64,000 nt of DNA from Owenia fusiformis (Eukaryota > Annelida > Polychaeta > Sabellida > Oweniidae), in assembly GCA_903813345.2 (NCBI GenBank), contig CAIIXF020000001.1:31970556-32034555 (forward strand). The letters run 5' to 3'. The notes beneath the pieces are model-generated. The model had not been told where the DNA came from and ran no database searches. It worked only from the letters and a program-made list of their open reading frames with translations. Positions 58,501-64,000 of the stretch are shown piece after piece. Position numbers and translations under genes: made by a program. Numbering within the stretch: the stretch's first letter is position 1; each line of letters opens with the position of its first letter.

Positions 58501-60928
58501 GTGAAACAATGCATGTTGTTTTTTTTAACTGTATAATTATATGTAAATGTCTTGTAATTGATTTTGTGAGGAAACCAAGTGTTTGGTTTGAAACACAATA
58601 AAATCTTGAATCTTGAATCTTGAATCTAATATACTGCTAGCCTATCAATCAAAGGTATGAATAGTGCAGCTGAATTGCGGAAGGAATATAAGAATCGCGC
58701 TGAAAAACACTCTTCAAATTACGATATCTCTAGAAATATAAGACCAATCACTAAGTTTTATACACCATTAAAAAGCTTAATTCACCGATAATTTAAGAAA
58801 TAATTTTCATGATTAATGAAGAAGTACTTTTCTCTATATTTGACCAGAAAGAACATGAATAACTGAAAATGAATGATTATCGTCTATGCCCGGCAGGCGG
58901 GAAATGAACAAACACACTAATTTAGACTAGGCAATTAGAATTAGCTTATTTGTTTTGCATCCCTTTGCTTGCAAGATTTTAAGCAAATCAGAAAACACAA
59001 TCACTTCCAAATGGCAACCCAAGGGTCTGAAGGTACCATCGCATTTCGTTCAATCAGAATTGGAAATAGCGGACAATTTGATGTGCGTCAAAATTCTAAG
59101 TTGCTGTAACTGGGAAGAGTAGTAGGCTATGGAGCAATTTTTGCATATATAATTTGTGAAAACTCATAAGCATGGGACACTATCTTATGACACTTTGGCA
59201 AGTAGGCAGCCATTTTGAAAAATGGCTTCTAACTTAGTGTGTGTTATTTTGCATATTAACTCGAAAAGTAGTGGACCTATTTTTTCACATTTGATATGTT
59301 GATACTCATAAGCATGGCACATTGGCCAGGTGGCCATTTTGAAAATTGGCCTCTATTTTAAAGTCTAATTTTACTTTTTTACTAAAACTTGAAAAGTAGT
59401 TGAACGATTTTGAGATCAAAAGTTCGATGGGATTTGCTCCACCTCGCGTTGCTGTTATCTAGTTCTGAAATGTTTCATATCTATGTCTAATAAATATAGT
59501 TGTATAGATGTGTTTTTTTTTTTTTGCCCTTTAAATGTATATATTCAGGGGGGGGACATTCGTGGGTTCAAGTGGACCACTCCATTGGCCAAATATTCTC
59601 TCAAAACCAGTACAATTTTTCACGATTCTGAGCATTTTCAAGATTTCTGGGCCACTTGAAAATTGTCAAATGTTCACCCCTTGATCCTTTTGAAAAACTT
59701 AAATTGGCAAAAGCTGGTTATACGAACCTGATATGACCTAGCTTGCAAACTTTTTCTTGAGTTTGTGTTTATTTTCCTTGTACCCTTGCATGCTACAATG
59801 TGATGGGAAAAGCACAACTATTTTTACTGAGGAGGTAAGAAACGTTCACATTCGAATGTGCTTGAATACATTAAACCTGCACATCGCTCCAAAACGCAAT
59901 ATGGAAGTAATTAAACGCTACTTATTTTGAATGCTATGATTCGGAAGTGACGTCACGTTCTTCATTTAGAAACCTTTCCAAAATCATATCGACGGTTCCG
60001 ATCGAAGTCCAGCTTTAAATATCTTTAACTCTCTTGGGACAGATTCTTAAGTTCTATACACAAAGTAATATTTCCAGCAACTTCATATGGACTGAGAAAT
60101 ATCTAGAAGGTCGAAGGGTTTTTATAAAAATATATTTCAAAAATTCTTGACACCCTGTAAGTCGTAGGTCGTAGGGTCGAAGGGTCGAAGGGTTTTTAGT
60201 ACATTCCTCGCATCTGCCTCGATTTTAAAGTTTAATTGGTATCTTTAATATGATTTCACTGTTTTTGTGGAGTGGTACGATTAAGCCAAGCAAATGGCAG
60301 CTGATTTGTTCAAAGTACTTTTAGTACTAATTATCGCAAATGACAATAATTTTGGAAACAAAATTATACTATAGATTACTAAGCATCTAAGGTACATGTA
60401 AGTAAAACTAGATGAACAACTGAGTCAATAGTGAGAAATAGGCCAAAATGAACTGCCAGAATTTAAATAGACTGCCATCTTGTTTCCAGTCCTCTAAATA
60501 ATCTATGCTCCAGCTTTCGCCAGAAACGTACTTGACGTCCGTGCTGATTACACCCTAAAATCCGATTTTCAAAGAATATATTTGGAGAAACAATAAAAGG
60601 TAAGTGGAATAAATTAGAAGATGGTTTCAAGTTACCACAGAAGTCAATTTGAAACTCAAGAATGCTTTCTTTGACTCATAATCACAAAAAAGTCGAGTGA
60701 CATTTTAGATGGAGAATTTCTAAGTGTTGAAACTGAGTCTTGAAAGATATATAATTTTTGGAAAATATATATAGACTAATCAGTGAAATACTCGAACAAA
60801 TGAGACAGCAAAAGCGTAGAAACAGTTATTTTTACATTACCTGCTGATAGTTCTATTTGAAATATTAGGTACAACGTAACTAAAATCCATATAAAAGAAA
60901 TTCTTGGGGAAATGTTTATCCCCGCCAT
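25598..60928 (-). CDS. PGAP6/TMEM8-type membrane protein: EGF module plus CREST seven-helix domain
   Basis: Eleven coding exons join in phase on the minus strand: 60841-60928, 54471-54636, 52537-52750, 51346-51482, 33668-33972, 32892-33406, 31487-31716, 30339-30499, 28326-28504, 27129-27395, 25598-25954, giving 872 aa. Exon 1 encodes MAGINISPRISFIWILVTLY, a signal peptide. Residues 30-550 form a glycosylatable ectodomain matching TMEM8A (VHYMQHGSYPLIN; FEVPEY). An EGF-like module spans about C577-C612, followed by seven hydrophobic helices to about 820. CREST-type catalytic residues are visible: S664 and H668 in FFSTFYHACD, D691 in FCDF, H802 and H806 in HSVWHACM. Family knowledge: PGAP6 is a surface GPI-specific phospholipase A2 that sheds GPI proteins such as CRIPTO; TMEM8B is the close paralog. 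An in-frame ATG at 61012 would put 28 residues before the signal peptide, so 60928 is preferred. Intron 4 (17.4 kb) holds the LTR element. A small extra exon near the N-terminus cannot be excluded. Confidence 0.92.
25997..26464. mobile_element. hAT-type MITE with 8-bp target duplication, PGAP6 gene intron 10
   Basis: Ends TAGTGTTGTCGCGAT and ATCGCGACAACACTA, flanked by exact CATGATAG duplications (25989-25996, 26465-26472). Multiple CATCGATGT and CATCGCGAT copies lie near both ends, as expected for subterminal transposase sites. The 468 bp encode no transposase. Confidence 0.85.
28573..29870. mobile_element. non-autonomous element built around a ~150-bp minisatellite, PGAP6 gene intron 8
   Basis: The left end ATGTCACCAC is mirrored by GTGGTGACAT at the right. 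Between them a unit containing GAAGCAAGTTGAAAA starts at 28691, 28847, 28982, 29130, 29266, 29414 and 29593, seven copies spaced 135-179 bp, the differences coming from a short CAAATCTAAAGTCA sub-repeat. After the array come a GACGCCGGACGCCGGACGCC tract and an exact stem-loop (29847-29869, TGTCACCAC-TTTTG-GTGGTGACA). Conserved ends, a central tandem array and a 3' stem-loop resemble bivalve pearl/HINE Helitron-like elements; the terminus is not a canonical CTRR, so the class is unsure. Confidence 0.65.
29871..30338. other. intron sequence, nothing recognised
   Basis: AT-rich remainder of PGAP6-gene intron 8 between the minisatellite element and the EGF exon. No feature identified. Confidence 0.45.
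30500..31486. other. intron sequence, nothing recognised
   Basis: PGAP6-gene intron 7, just under 1 kb, AT-rich. No repeats with defined ends or coding frames were recognised. Confidence 0.45.
31782..32655. mobile_element. large fold-back element, PGAP6 gene intron 6
   Basis: The left half pairs with the right almost throughout: TAGGGATGGTGTCCAATT near 31784 with AATTGGACATCATCCCCTA near 32635; GGAGGAGGGAAATTAGCGCA with TGCGCTAATTTCCCTCC; and GGGTAGATGCAAACAA with TTGTTTGCATCTACCC. Arms are about 350 bp with a spacer near 90 bp holding AT-rich sequence. The left and right arms each give a 60-85-residue open frame with related sequence (MQEKLKKQGWK in both), which follows from the inverted duplication and is not evidence of a gene. 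Confidence 0.7.
33973..35243. other. start of PGAP6-gene intron 4 (low-coordinate end), nothing recognised
   Basis: About 1.3 kb of AT-rich intron before the family-A repeat. No coding frame or bounded element seen. Confidence 0.45.
35244..36030 (-). mobile_element. interspersed repeat family A, copy 2, inverse orientation
   Basis: Ends match copy 1 in reverse: CGGAGTAGCAAATCCCAACG at the left, and GGGCTTCACTATATCCCTAA with CGAACTTCGTTCGTTGGGAT at the right, next to a (GACT)n/(GGAC)n tract. The core has two diverged units of about 150 bp, each with GCCATTTTGAATTTT and TTTGAGTATAATA. The core differs from copy 1, so the ends are conserved while the tandem centre changes. Confidence 0.65.
36031..36780. 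other. intron sequence, nothing recognised
   Basis: AT-rich stretch between the family-A repeat and the 51-bp minisatellite; no feature identified. Confidence 0.4.
36808..36930. repeat. 51-bp minisatellite
   Basis: Units start at 36808 and 36859 (GGCAACAACAATACCCCAAT then ACTAGGCAATAATATTCCCA), with a third partial unit from 36910. The two full copies are nearly identical. Confidence 0.75.
38669..39632 (+). repeat. 5' LTR
   Basis: 964 bp, TG...CA ends, near-palindromic termini TGTAACGG and CCGGTTACA. A candidate primer-binding site, TGGTGGCAAGC, follows two to three bases after its end. Confidence 0.92.
40727..40924 (+). repeat. 22-bp tandem array in the LTR-element leader
   Basis: Nine consecutive 22-bp units with the core CAAGCAGTGACCTTCGATA, diverging outward from three identical middle copies. 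Each carries TGACCTT or TGACCTC, resembling a nuclear-receptor half-site (AGGTCA reversed). A regulatory role is inference only. Confidence 0.75.
41473..41632 (+). repeat. 46-51-bp tandem array in the LTR-element leader
   Basis: TTGCCAAAGGGCA(G/A)TCA starts at about 41473, 41524, 41570 and 41616. Four units lie between the 22-bp array and the gag-pol frame. Confidence 0.7.
42591..47825 (+). CDS. Ty3-type gag-pol polyprotein (fossil element; looks whole)
   Basis: A single 1,744-residue frame. In order: gag region (1-280); two CCHC-type knuckles near 288-320 (CFNCQGNHTSNMC and CTRCHNERHVKEFC); aspartic protease DSG near 450; reverse transcriptase with YIDDV near 892; RNase H with TDAS near 1040; integrase with an HHCC zinc region near 1280-1316 and the catalytic segments TDILG and HSDQG (about 1343 and 1400); and a C-terminal chromodomain near 1689-1735 (YEVEKILG, FLCKWKGW). 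The domain order protease-RT-RNase H-integrase is that of Ty3/Metaviridae, and the chromodomain places it with or near chromoviruses. Gag and pol share one frame. Confidence 0.95.
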   Translation: MEPRNTQPDNFENHEKRQMNNAKDEQTYGKASSMRNFDSSNEMENYKRCTYKAKPDTYNGEISWRDYESHFEICAEINGWNTVQKAKILAIHLIGAAREVWTDIPIESRSDYAILTQSLKTRFSPEQREINKCNLKNKTRGKSESLTELGQYLRRQTALAYPGFDYCLREEIAFDHFMVAISKQPDIKTYIRLSKAKTLDEAILAGLEWESYDIVDEMNAGPSKQNEVEKQNMILTIEKEQDYVENILQLVKEQQQAIDNLNRELIEIRSLNSGTDEGEIVNDLKGVICFNCQGNHTSNMCPDVLYCTRCHNERHVKEFCTADLNENTSERRPPNREFSRYTYNHKLRKRRRKFEKFGGNRNYYRDSESGKGNVDRTPGLEQDWRNQDHSNDNGKVNSSRTERNVNTEFTPEINKMMKQVEKYKDRDIINSILEDGLFVKAKLETGTVSFLIDSGSCISIISMEKFMEIGKEKDIIVPPYNGFKNADGSQLPLVGYSNISLGIGDGVFQHKIWIAHISVDAILGMDFIVQHKCMLDMGNGRMRIGENYVDCWTRDSRPVIKVLVNSTVKVPPMSELIVKGRINRISGPYNVGKRQLGVVEPSQTFNDKHDVMIGRSLVDLKDKKEQVIPLRVLNPTDQPIVLYKNTRAAEVELIDKIDHVLDQYGNRINAVSSSDSKPSQKIPDYLKDLHERSSKHLNTEQSQLIGDLLIRYKDIFAKSSDDLGKTSIVEHTIDTGNHAPIRQPPRRQALAQQKVVTEEVEKMLKNGIIEPSNSPWSSPVVLVKKKDGTTRFCIDYRKLNEVTRKDAYPIPRLDTCLDSLAGAQWFCSMDLASGYWQVKMHEADKDKTSFVVKDGLFSFNVLPFGLTNAPSTFQRLMETVLRGLQWKTSLLYIDDVLTWGTSFENTLTNLQEVFERIRKSGMKLKPKKCSLFQKDLIFLGHKVSTDGIETDPVKVERIVNWKTPRCQKEVRAFNGFVGYYRKFIKNYSTIARPLNQLCEKTQKFVWTKECETAFQTLKTAISSAPILAYPEADSKFVLDTDASDFGIGGVLSIVKDGVEKPVTYASRTLNKSERRYCVTRKELLAVVVFVKKFRPYLYGRKFIIRTDHKALKWLFKFKEPDGQIARWLEMLSSYDMEIQHRAGKSHNNADGLSRMVCPQCGMNDGRINAIHEHSSDPQEKTALEGWSPEELRNMQLIDKDIGFVMKAFEKQKKPPWNEITKTSPATKHLMTQWDRLEVKGGVLYRKWESYDGRKITWQLVLPKQLHRDVLFQLHSMPTGGHLGIMKTVEKVRERFYWHSLRSDARNWCNRCDQCASRKPNFKKKRAEMKLFQVGAPMERIATDILGPLPTSERGNKYILIVADYFTKWTEAYAIPNQETGTISDIVSKEFICRWGCPMAMHSDQGRNYESKVFQEVCKAFGINKTRTTPLRPCSDGMVERFNRTLESMLSMFVEKHQRDWDEYLPYLMLAYRTSVHETSQFTPCEMMLGRQLNLPVDMVFGLPPGENNTDETEYVAAMKERIEISHAFARENLNKNSIRQKKYYDLKARPTTMHEGDAVWLHCPVRKPGISPKLQRPFQGPYIITKRISDITFRIRRSPRSKETVVHIDRLKPYNGEDKPTWYKKKEIIPVENENDPAQITDTAKPLENKGATSKQQEQPVNDMMEEEIEDGEADVDQNEDDQRESEEFYEVEKILGQRKRNGKTEFLCKWKGWDSSHNTFEPFSHLNEAAKEYIRNHVIPDVK
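49698..50661 (+). repeat. 3' LTR
   Basis: 964 bp, the same as the 5' LTR throughout as read by eye, preceded by the purine run AAGAGGGGGAG. Confidence 0.92.
51588..51782 (-). CDS. short hypothetical frame with Cys-x2-Cys motif, probably element-derived
   Basis: A 64-residue frame, MEETITEDSNPGKRC then CTKCRNLIRGHIGPYGIKC. The CxxC...GHxGPxG-x-x-C pattern looks like a small zinc-binding knuckle of the kind seen in some invertebrate element proteins; this is recalled and weak. A 20-bp piece inside it (AATTTAAGGTTGCGTCAAAC on the coding strand) recurs in inverse orientation at 52131-52150, which supports a repeat origin. It lies in intron 3 of the PGAP6-type gene, on the same strand. Confidence 0.3.
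   Translation of the reverse strand: MEETITEDSNPGKRCTKCRNLIRGHIGPYGIKCTMDIVNLRLRQTVTVMDIKINYQPEETCSMV
53107..53495. mobile_element. fold-back MITE, PGAP6 gene intron 2
   Basis: Arms of about 115 bp: AGTCCATTTCACTGCCTC (53107) mirrored by GAAGCAGTGAAATGGACT (ending 53495), and ATTGTGCAATAATATATGG mirrored by CCATATATTATTGCACAAT. The spacer is about 155 bp. TAG lies at or next to both outer borders. The arms are nearly identical, so the copy is fairly young. Confidence 0.75.
53596..53680. repeat. perfect 40-bp inverted repeat with 5-nt loop
   Basis: Left arm 53596-53635 (CCCATGTCTCTATTGAAG...) and right arm 53641-53680 are exact reverse complements over all 40 bases, with loop AGCCA. Pairing continues weakly outside (AAATTG/CAATTT with one bulge). 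It may be the core of a fold-back MITE. Confidence 0.9.
54030..54292. repeat. repeat family B copy 1, abutting a family-A end
   Basis: The segment about 54030-54200 (ACGCAAATACGC, CGCATTTCGTTTGGACTTT, GTATATGTCAC) is repeated in the same orientation at 58146-58326. Immediately after it, about 54245-54292 matches the outer end of family A in reverse (CTATATCCCCCTGAA, TTCGTTGAGATAAT). No coding capacity seen. Confidence 0.55.
54967..56036. mobile_element. mariner transposon with ~190-bp TIRs and decayed transposase
   Basis: Ends CAGGGTGTTCCAAAAGTAAC, mirrored at the right, with TA on both sides (54965-54966, 56037-56038). The inverted repeats run about 190 bp, best conserved at the outer 35 bp and inner 50 bp (TACCCGGGGCAAC). 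On the plus strand, remnants of transposase appear: YLDSAPAHRSALK near 55405, a second-Asp block YPSDHAISNFYL, and SNGFTHVFGSW near 55625. These lie in different frames with stops between, so the enzyme is dead; the N-terminal DNA-binding half is missing from the 1,070 bp. Confidence 0.75.
56805..57314 (-). mobile_element. LINE 3'-end remnant
   Basis: On the minus strand the 76-residue frame at 57084-57314 contains CEHYKDIRKEFYDNV and, later, LASTLFKMWQKR, the pattern of the C-terminal knuckle and helix of non-LTR polymerases (C-x2-Y-x-D-x-R). After its stop, sequence with GTGTCTCATAAGCCGACACC leads to a TAATAATAATA tail near 56815, as at LINE 3' ends. It is strongly 5'-truncated. Confidence 0.55.
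57300..57420 (-). mobile_element. Tc1/mariner transposase scrap
   Basis: A minus-strand frame reads PNIWPPYSPDANLWGDLKYR, resembling the WPPxSPDxNPIENLWGxLK block at the last catalytic position of Tc1/mariner transposases but lacking the PIEN segment. It abuts the LINE remnant, so one probably inserted beside or into the other. Confidence 0.5.
58146..58326. repeat. repeat family B copy 2
   Basis: Same orientation and about 75-80% like 54030-54200 by eye, sharing CGCATTTCGTTTGGACTTT and GTATATGTCAC. Confidence 0.55.
58500..58627 (+). mobile_element. LINE/SINE-type 3' tail with (TTGAATC)n
   Basis: GTTTGGTTTGAAACACAATA leads into AAATCTTGAATC repeated three times, the short tandem terminus typical of some non-LTR retroelements. 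No coding part is attached. Confidence 0.5.
59100..59461 (+). mobile_element. interspersed repeat family A, copy 3 (truncated)
   Basis: Contains the core units (AAAAGTAGTGGA, CATAAGCATGG, GCCATTTTGAAAA) in two to three diverged copies and the conserved right end TTCGATGGGATTTGCTCCAC. The left end is missing. It lies within the Mutator-like element. Confidence 0.6.
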
Positions 60929-61172
60929 TATTAGGGATCCCCTATCGGAATTCAAAACGAGTCTACAGGGGGAATTCCGTGGTTCCAGAGATGCAGATGC
61001 AAATGCAATCACTGTTCAAAGACCTAGATTGTAGATCTGTTATTCACTTCACAAATTTGAAGCAATCTTTGAGTATATAATCATAATAAGTAATCAAAAC
61101 AAATTTGAATATTTCCAAGTTATGATAAACCGTTAGACGAATATAGAATACTTCCCCCGAGAAACGCCACAG

Positions 61173-61245
61173 GGGCGCGTGGCGCAATGGATAACGCGTC
61201 TGCCTACGGAGCAGAAGATTCCAGGTTCGAGTCCTGGCGCGCTCG
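61173..61245 (+). tRNA. tRNA-Arg (anticodon ACG)
   Basis: A 73-nt cloverleaf folds fully: acceptor GGGCGCG / CGCGCTC (one G-T pair), D arm GCGC...GCGT, anticodon stem TCTGC / GCAGA with loop CTACGGA (anticodon ACG), and T arm CCAGG TTCGAGT CCTGG, with discriminator G. The A box TGGCGCAATGG and B box GGTTCGAGTCC are intact, and TTTT at 61250-61253 can end pol III transcription. No intron and no CCA are encoded. It lies 245 bp from the PGAP6-type start codon, transcribed divergently. Confidence 0.95.
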
Positions 61246-61689
61246 GATGTTTTGTTCTTTAATTTTGGGGTGGGATCGTACGATTGTTTTGATGATCCTT
61301 TTCTATAAGCTGTTAGCAAATAATTCGGACTTCGAAAGCAGGAAAGTCCAATGTTATCAAAATGTGTAATGTGATTCGTGAAACTTTTAAATTAATTTCA
61401 AAAAGTTCTATGTCTATGTCAATAATCTGCAAAAGGCTAATAAGCCCATATAAAGCAGATATATAATTTAACAGTGATAGAATTTGAATAGAATATAATT
61501 TAAAACCTTAACATTTAAAAATAGATCTATGGTTTACAACTCATTTTACCTGGGGAGACTATCAAGCTACCGCGTTGACATCACCCCTCTTTACCAGTAA
61601 CCTAGTGCAGGCTTGTTGCTGTGCACTGGGGACCCTCACATTAAAACATAGATCTATATTAAAAACACACCTATTTAATTGCAGTTATT

Positions 61690-62260
61690 GACATAGGCAT
61701 AGTATGATGATTTAAAACTACTTAGACTGTCACAGTCTAAGATGTCACCATGTAGAGTGTTCCATTTAGCTATTGTCCTAGGGAAATAGCTAAATTTGTT
61801 GATGGTTGTATGAACTTAGAAGGATGATACAACCTAGTGTTGGTTTGATCTGTTGGCGGAAGTATGGAGGCACGTCGATGGCTGCTAGGTTCTGCTTTCC
61901 TTTGTAGAAAAGGAAAACTCTAGCAGCCTCTCGACGCTCCTTCAGTGGCTCCCACTGTAGGTCTTGAAGAGCTTTGGTGACGCAGCCTGGTTCCCTTGAG
62001 TGACATTTGGTTACAAACCTGGCTGCTCTTCTCTGTACCTGTTCCAACATATCAATATCTTTTTGTCGGTATGGATCCCATGCCGAGCTGGCATACTCTA
62101 AATTAGGCCGGACTAGTGACTTATACGCCTGAGCCTTCACTTTTTCAGGGCATTGATGGAGGTTGCGCCTGAGAAATCCAAGCACCTTATTGGCTTTGGA
62201 TACAATAGTTTGAATATGTGTAGTCCAGCGTAAGTTGATTTTGAAAAACGTTTTTTGTGT
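61690..62260 (-). mobile_element. LINE remnant, CR1/Jockey-like reverse transcriptase C-terminus
   Basis: On the minus strand HIQTIVSKANKVLGFLRRNL, then YKSLVRPNLEYASSAWDPY, then LEQVQRRAARFVT is a textbook non-LTR polymerase C-terminal segment. After about 61800 the match continues in another frame as FSYFPRTIAKWNTLHGDIL followed by DCDSLSSFK, so at least one frameshift separates the two. The copy is 5'-truncated near 62260 and dead. Confidence 0.8.
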
Positions 62261-62566
62261 TTTACAGAATTTAAGTGTTGTATTTGATGATCTTAAAATC
62301 GAACTTTTTGTTTCTAAAATGGAGGGAAATTCAAATATTAAAAATTATCAAAATATGTCTCAAAAAGTAATATTTGAATGATTAAACTATATTTTCAAAC
62401 TTTACACGGGGCCTTTAAAGCCCCCACATAAAGTTTTAACCACTACAGTCTTAACCCGGCAATGTTATCAGTGTGTGATATTTAAAATGAAACTTGATTT
62501 CAAAAAATGGTTTTTGAAGGACTTTTTGTTTGAAAAATCTTGAATTTATTTATAACTCAATCATCT

Positions 62567-62767
62567 CATGGGCGTAGCGCTATTTTTCCTAGTAGTACGC
62601 CACCACAACAGGAACAAGAGTCAAGAATAAAAAAAACAAGCATTTAGGGGGGTCTGGGGGTTTTCCCCCAGGAAAATTTGGAAATTAAGCCTAGGTTGTA
62701 TTTGGAGCGAATTTGCAACCATCTGGTACGCCTGTGCGTACCCAGCGTACCGGGCGCTACGCCCATG
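62567..62767. mobile_element. 201-bp MITE with 5-bp target duplication
   Basis: CATGGGCGTAGCGC and GCGCTACGCCCATG form the ends, flanked by CATCT on both sides (62562-62566, 62768-62772). GTACGC motifs repeat near the right end. No coding capacity. Confidence 0.7.
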
Positions 62768-62959
62768 CATCTAGAGCTCACACATATTTTTTAATAAGCG
62801 ATGATTCACCCAAATAAAAGCTGTAGCATTCATCCCCATTTTTGCAGAAAAAATGAAGAAAATGAAGAAAAGCTAGAAACGAACCCTCATGAACATAAAA
62901 ATGGTTCAGAGAGAAGTGCATTTCAAAATGTTAGTTATCATAGAAACCTATGGTACAAT

Positions 62960-63760
62960 AATATGGTATAGTGACAACAGCATTGATTTCATTCAATGTG
63001 CCATAAAGCCGTTTGTCTCCTCTTTCAAATGGTTGGTTTCAAATCATTTGTTGATATTGGGTCATGGTTGCACGAGTAATCATTTTTTTGCAAAGTGGGC
63101 CAAAATTATCTTGTGACCAAGTTATAACGTGAAAGTCAGTGTGCAGGGGCTTGATGCAATATTGGAAGATAAAACATAAAACCAATGATGACTGCATCCT
63201 TTTCATTCAATGTACCAACAAAAAGCCAAATTACTCCTCTTTTCAATAGAATGTTATTCATTCACACAGTCATGGCTGGCCGAATAATCATTAATTTCGC
63301 AAAGTGGGGCAAAATTCAGCTCGGACCCAAGTTTTAAACATTGCAAAAGTCAGTGCACAGGACATTTGGAAGAAGTTGAGACAGATGTGGCATAGACAGT
63401 AAAGTGTTCATACTCATACTCTTATAAGAATACATCATATACCCCTCCACATGGCCACCACTTCTTTGCACATAAAAAATGCGCTCAACTCCCCATGCCA
63501 TGCATGGTTCAGCCCCGACTCTTTGGGTTAAGGCGGAGCAACAGCCGCCTGATTAAGGCAATTCTTTTTCGAAGTTTTGCAATATCTTATGGAGAAACGT
63601 TTAACACCCTGCTCCTGAGCTAGCTACAAAAGAAAAAGTCACAACGATTCAGGTCAGGAGGATTTCCATTAGCACTAAGCCCTTGGACTGACTTTTGCAA
63701 TATCTGAAACCTGGTCCAGAGACGACTTTGGCCCACTGTGCATATGGAAGGATTTCTCAC
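62960..63760. mobile_element. diverged ~210-bp tandem units and a Tc1-like scrap
   Basis: Two plus-strand units (about 62960-63170 and 63179-63375) share CATTCAATGT, GCAAAGTGGG(C/G)C and AAAGTCAGTG. Part of the unit returns inverted near 63690-63740. On the minus strand near 63640-63700 a frame reads LSANGNPPDLNRCDFF, recalling the WPxxSPDLNPCDFF block of Tc1/mariner transposases. Boundaries are unclear. Confidence 0.4.
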
Positions 63761-64000
63761 CCTAACATGACCACATGTGAATGCATGGCAAATCATTGAA
63801 CTTTTATGTGAAAAATAGCAGGAAATTTGAATATTTGAGAAATAAAAAGCTGACAACTTTCAAAAAGGATAGGATCGATATGGTGAATTGAATTCAACAA
63901 TGTTTTTCTCTTAAACCAATTATTGAAAACATTCTGTAAAAAAACACAGTCCTTTATGTAATGTTGACCGATTGGCAACAATTTAATGCAAAAATTATTT

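Larger units (their letters stand above)
57984..60207. mobile_element. Mutator-like non-autonomous element with 9-bp target duplication
   Basis: The ends GGAATGTACTAAAAACCC and its inverse are bordered by exact TCGCATCTG duplications (57975-57983, 60208-60216). TIRs are about 100 bp and contain repeated CCCTTCGACC / GTCGAAGGG units. Nine-base duplications point to MULE-type transposases. Inside are family-B sequence, a LINE tail and a family-A fragment, so it collected other insertions; no transposase frame remains. Confidence 0.7.
57816..60543. mobile_element. TIR element of 2.7 kb, host to a nested Mutator-like element
   Basis: CACGGACGTCAAGTAAG, then GGCGAAAGC and GCATAGATTATTTAGAGGAC (57816-57882), return inverted at about 60483-60543, giving TIRs near 65 bp with few differences. 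A third copy of the outer 32 bp sits at 57430-57461 in the orientation of the right end. No transposase was recognised. Most of its length is a second element (57984-60207). Confidence 0.6.

Noticed and set aside
61044-61319. 91-residue minus-strand frame
   Set aside because: Its conserved-looking part (RARTRTWNLLLRRQTRYPL) is the antisense reading of the tRNA gene.

Overview
The window is AT-rich animal DNA. Its coding exons have clean GT-AG borders, its introns are long, and repeats are dense. Several repeats (elements with conserved ends, central tandem arrays and TCCGTCCG tracts; a Ty3-type element with a terminal chromodomain; many fold-back MITEs) resemble those of lophotrochozoans, most likely a mollusc such as a bivalve. 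That placement is inference, because no ribosomal or mitochondrial marker is present.

Three host protein genes can be assembled exon by exon with all phases agreeing. (1) CHERP, + strand, 508-22872, 19 coding exons, 783 aa: an SR-like spliceosomal regulator with SURP, CID, RS and G-patch regions. (2) A two-exon TRIM-type RING/B-box gene, - strand, 12840-14960, 655 aa, lying antisense inside CHERP intron 10. (3) A PGAP6/TMEM8-type gene, - strand, 25598-60928, 11 coding exons, 872 aa: signal peptide, long N-glycosylated ectodomain, EGF-like module and seven-helix CREST hydrolase domain. CHERP and the PGAP6 gene converge tail to tail across about 2.7 kb. A tRNA-Arg(ACG) gene lies 245 bp upstream of the PGAP6 start codon.

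Almost everything else is mobile DNA. CHERP introns hold hAT and fold-back MITEs, one nested in the other (5029-6545), a LINE tail inside a TIR-bounded unit (9065-10556), a decayed mariner, and a tandem-repeat element. The PGAP6 introns hold a hAT MITE with an 8-bp target duplication, a 1.3-kb element built on a ~150-bp minisatellite, a large fold-back element, and the largest structure in the window: a 12-kb Ty3-type LTR element with LTRs that look identical, sitting inside a 1.67-kb DNA transposon. Further on are a perfect 40-bp-arm hairpin, a mariner with ~190-bp TIRs, LINE tails, and a Mutator-like element with a 9-bp duplication nested in another TIR element. The last 2.7 kb hold a LINE remnant, a short MITE and a Tc1-like scrap.

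I found no CRISPR array, no prokaryotic operon and no convincing new multi-gene system. The points most worth a second look are the REKR cleavage-like site in the PGAP6 ectodomain, the repeat-rich tail of the antisense TRIM gene, the nested insertions, the periodic nuclear-receptor-like half-sites in two tandem arrays, and the perfect hairpin.
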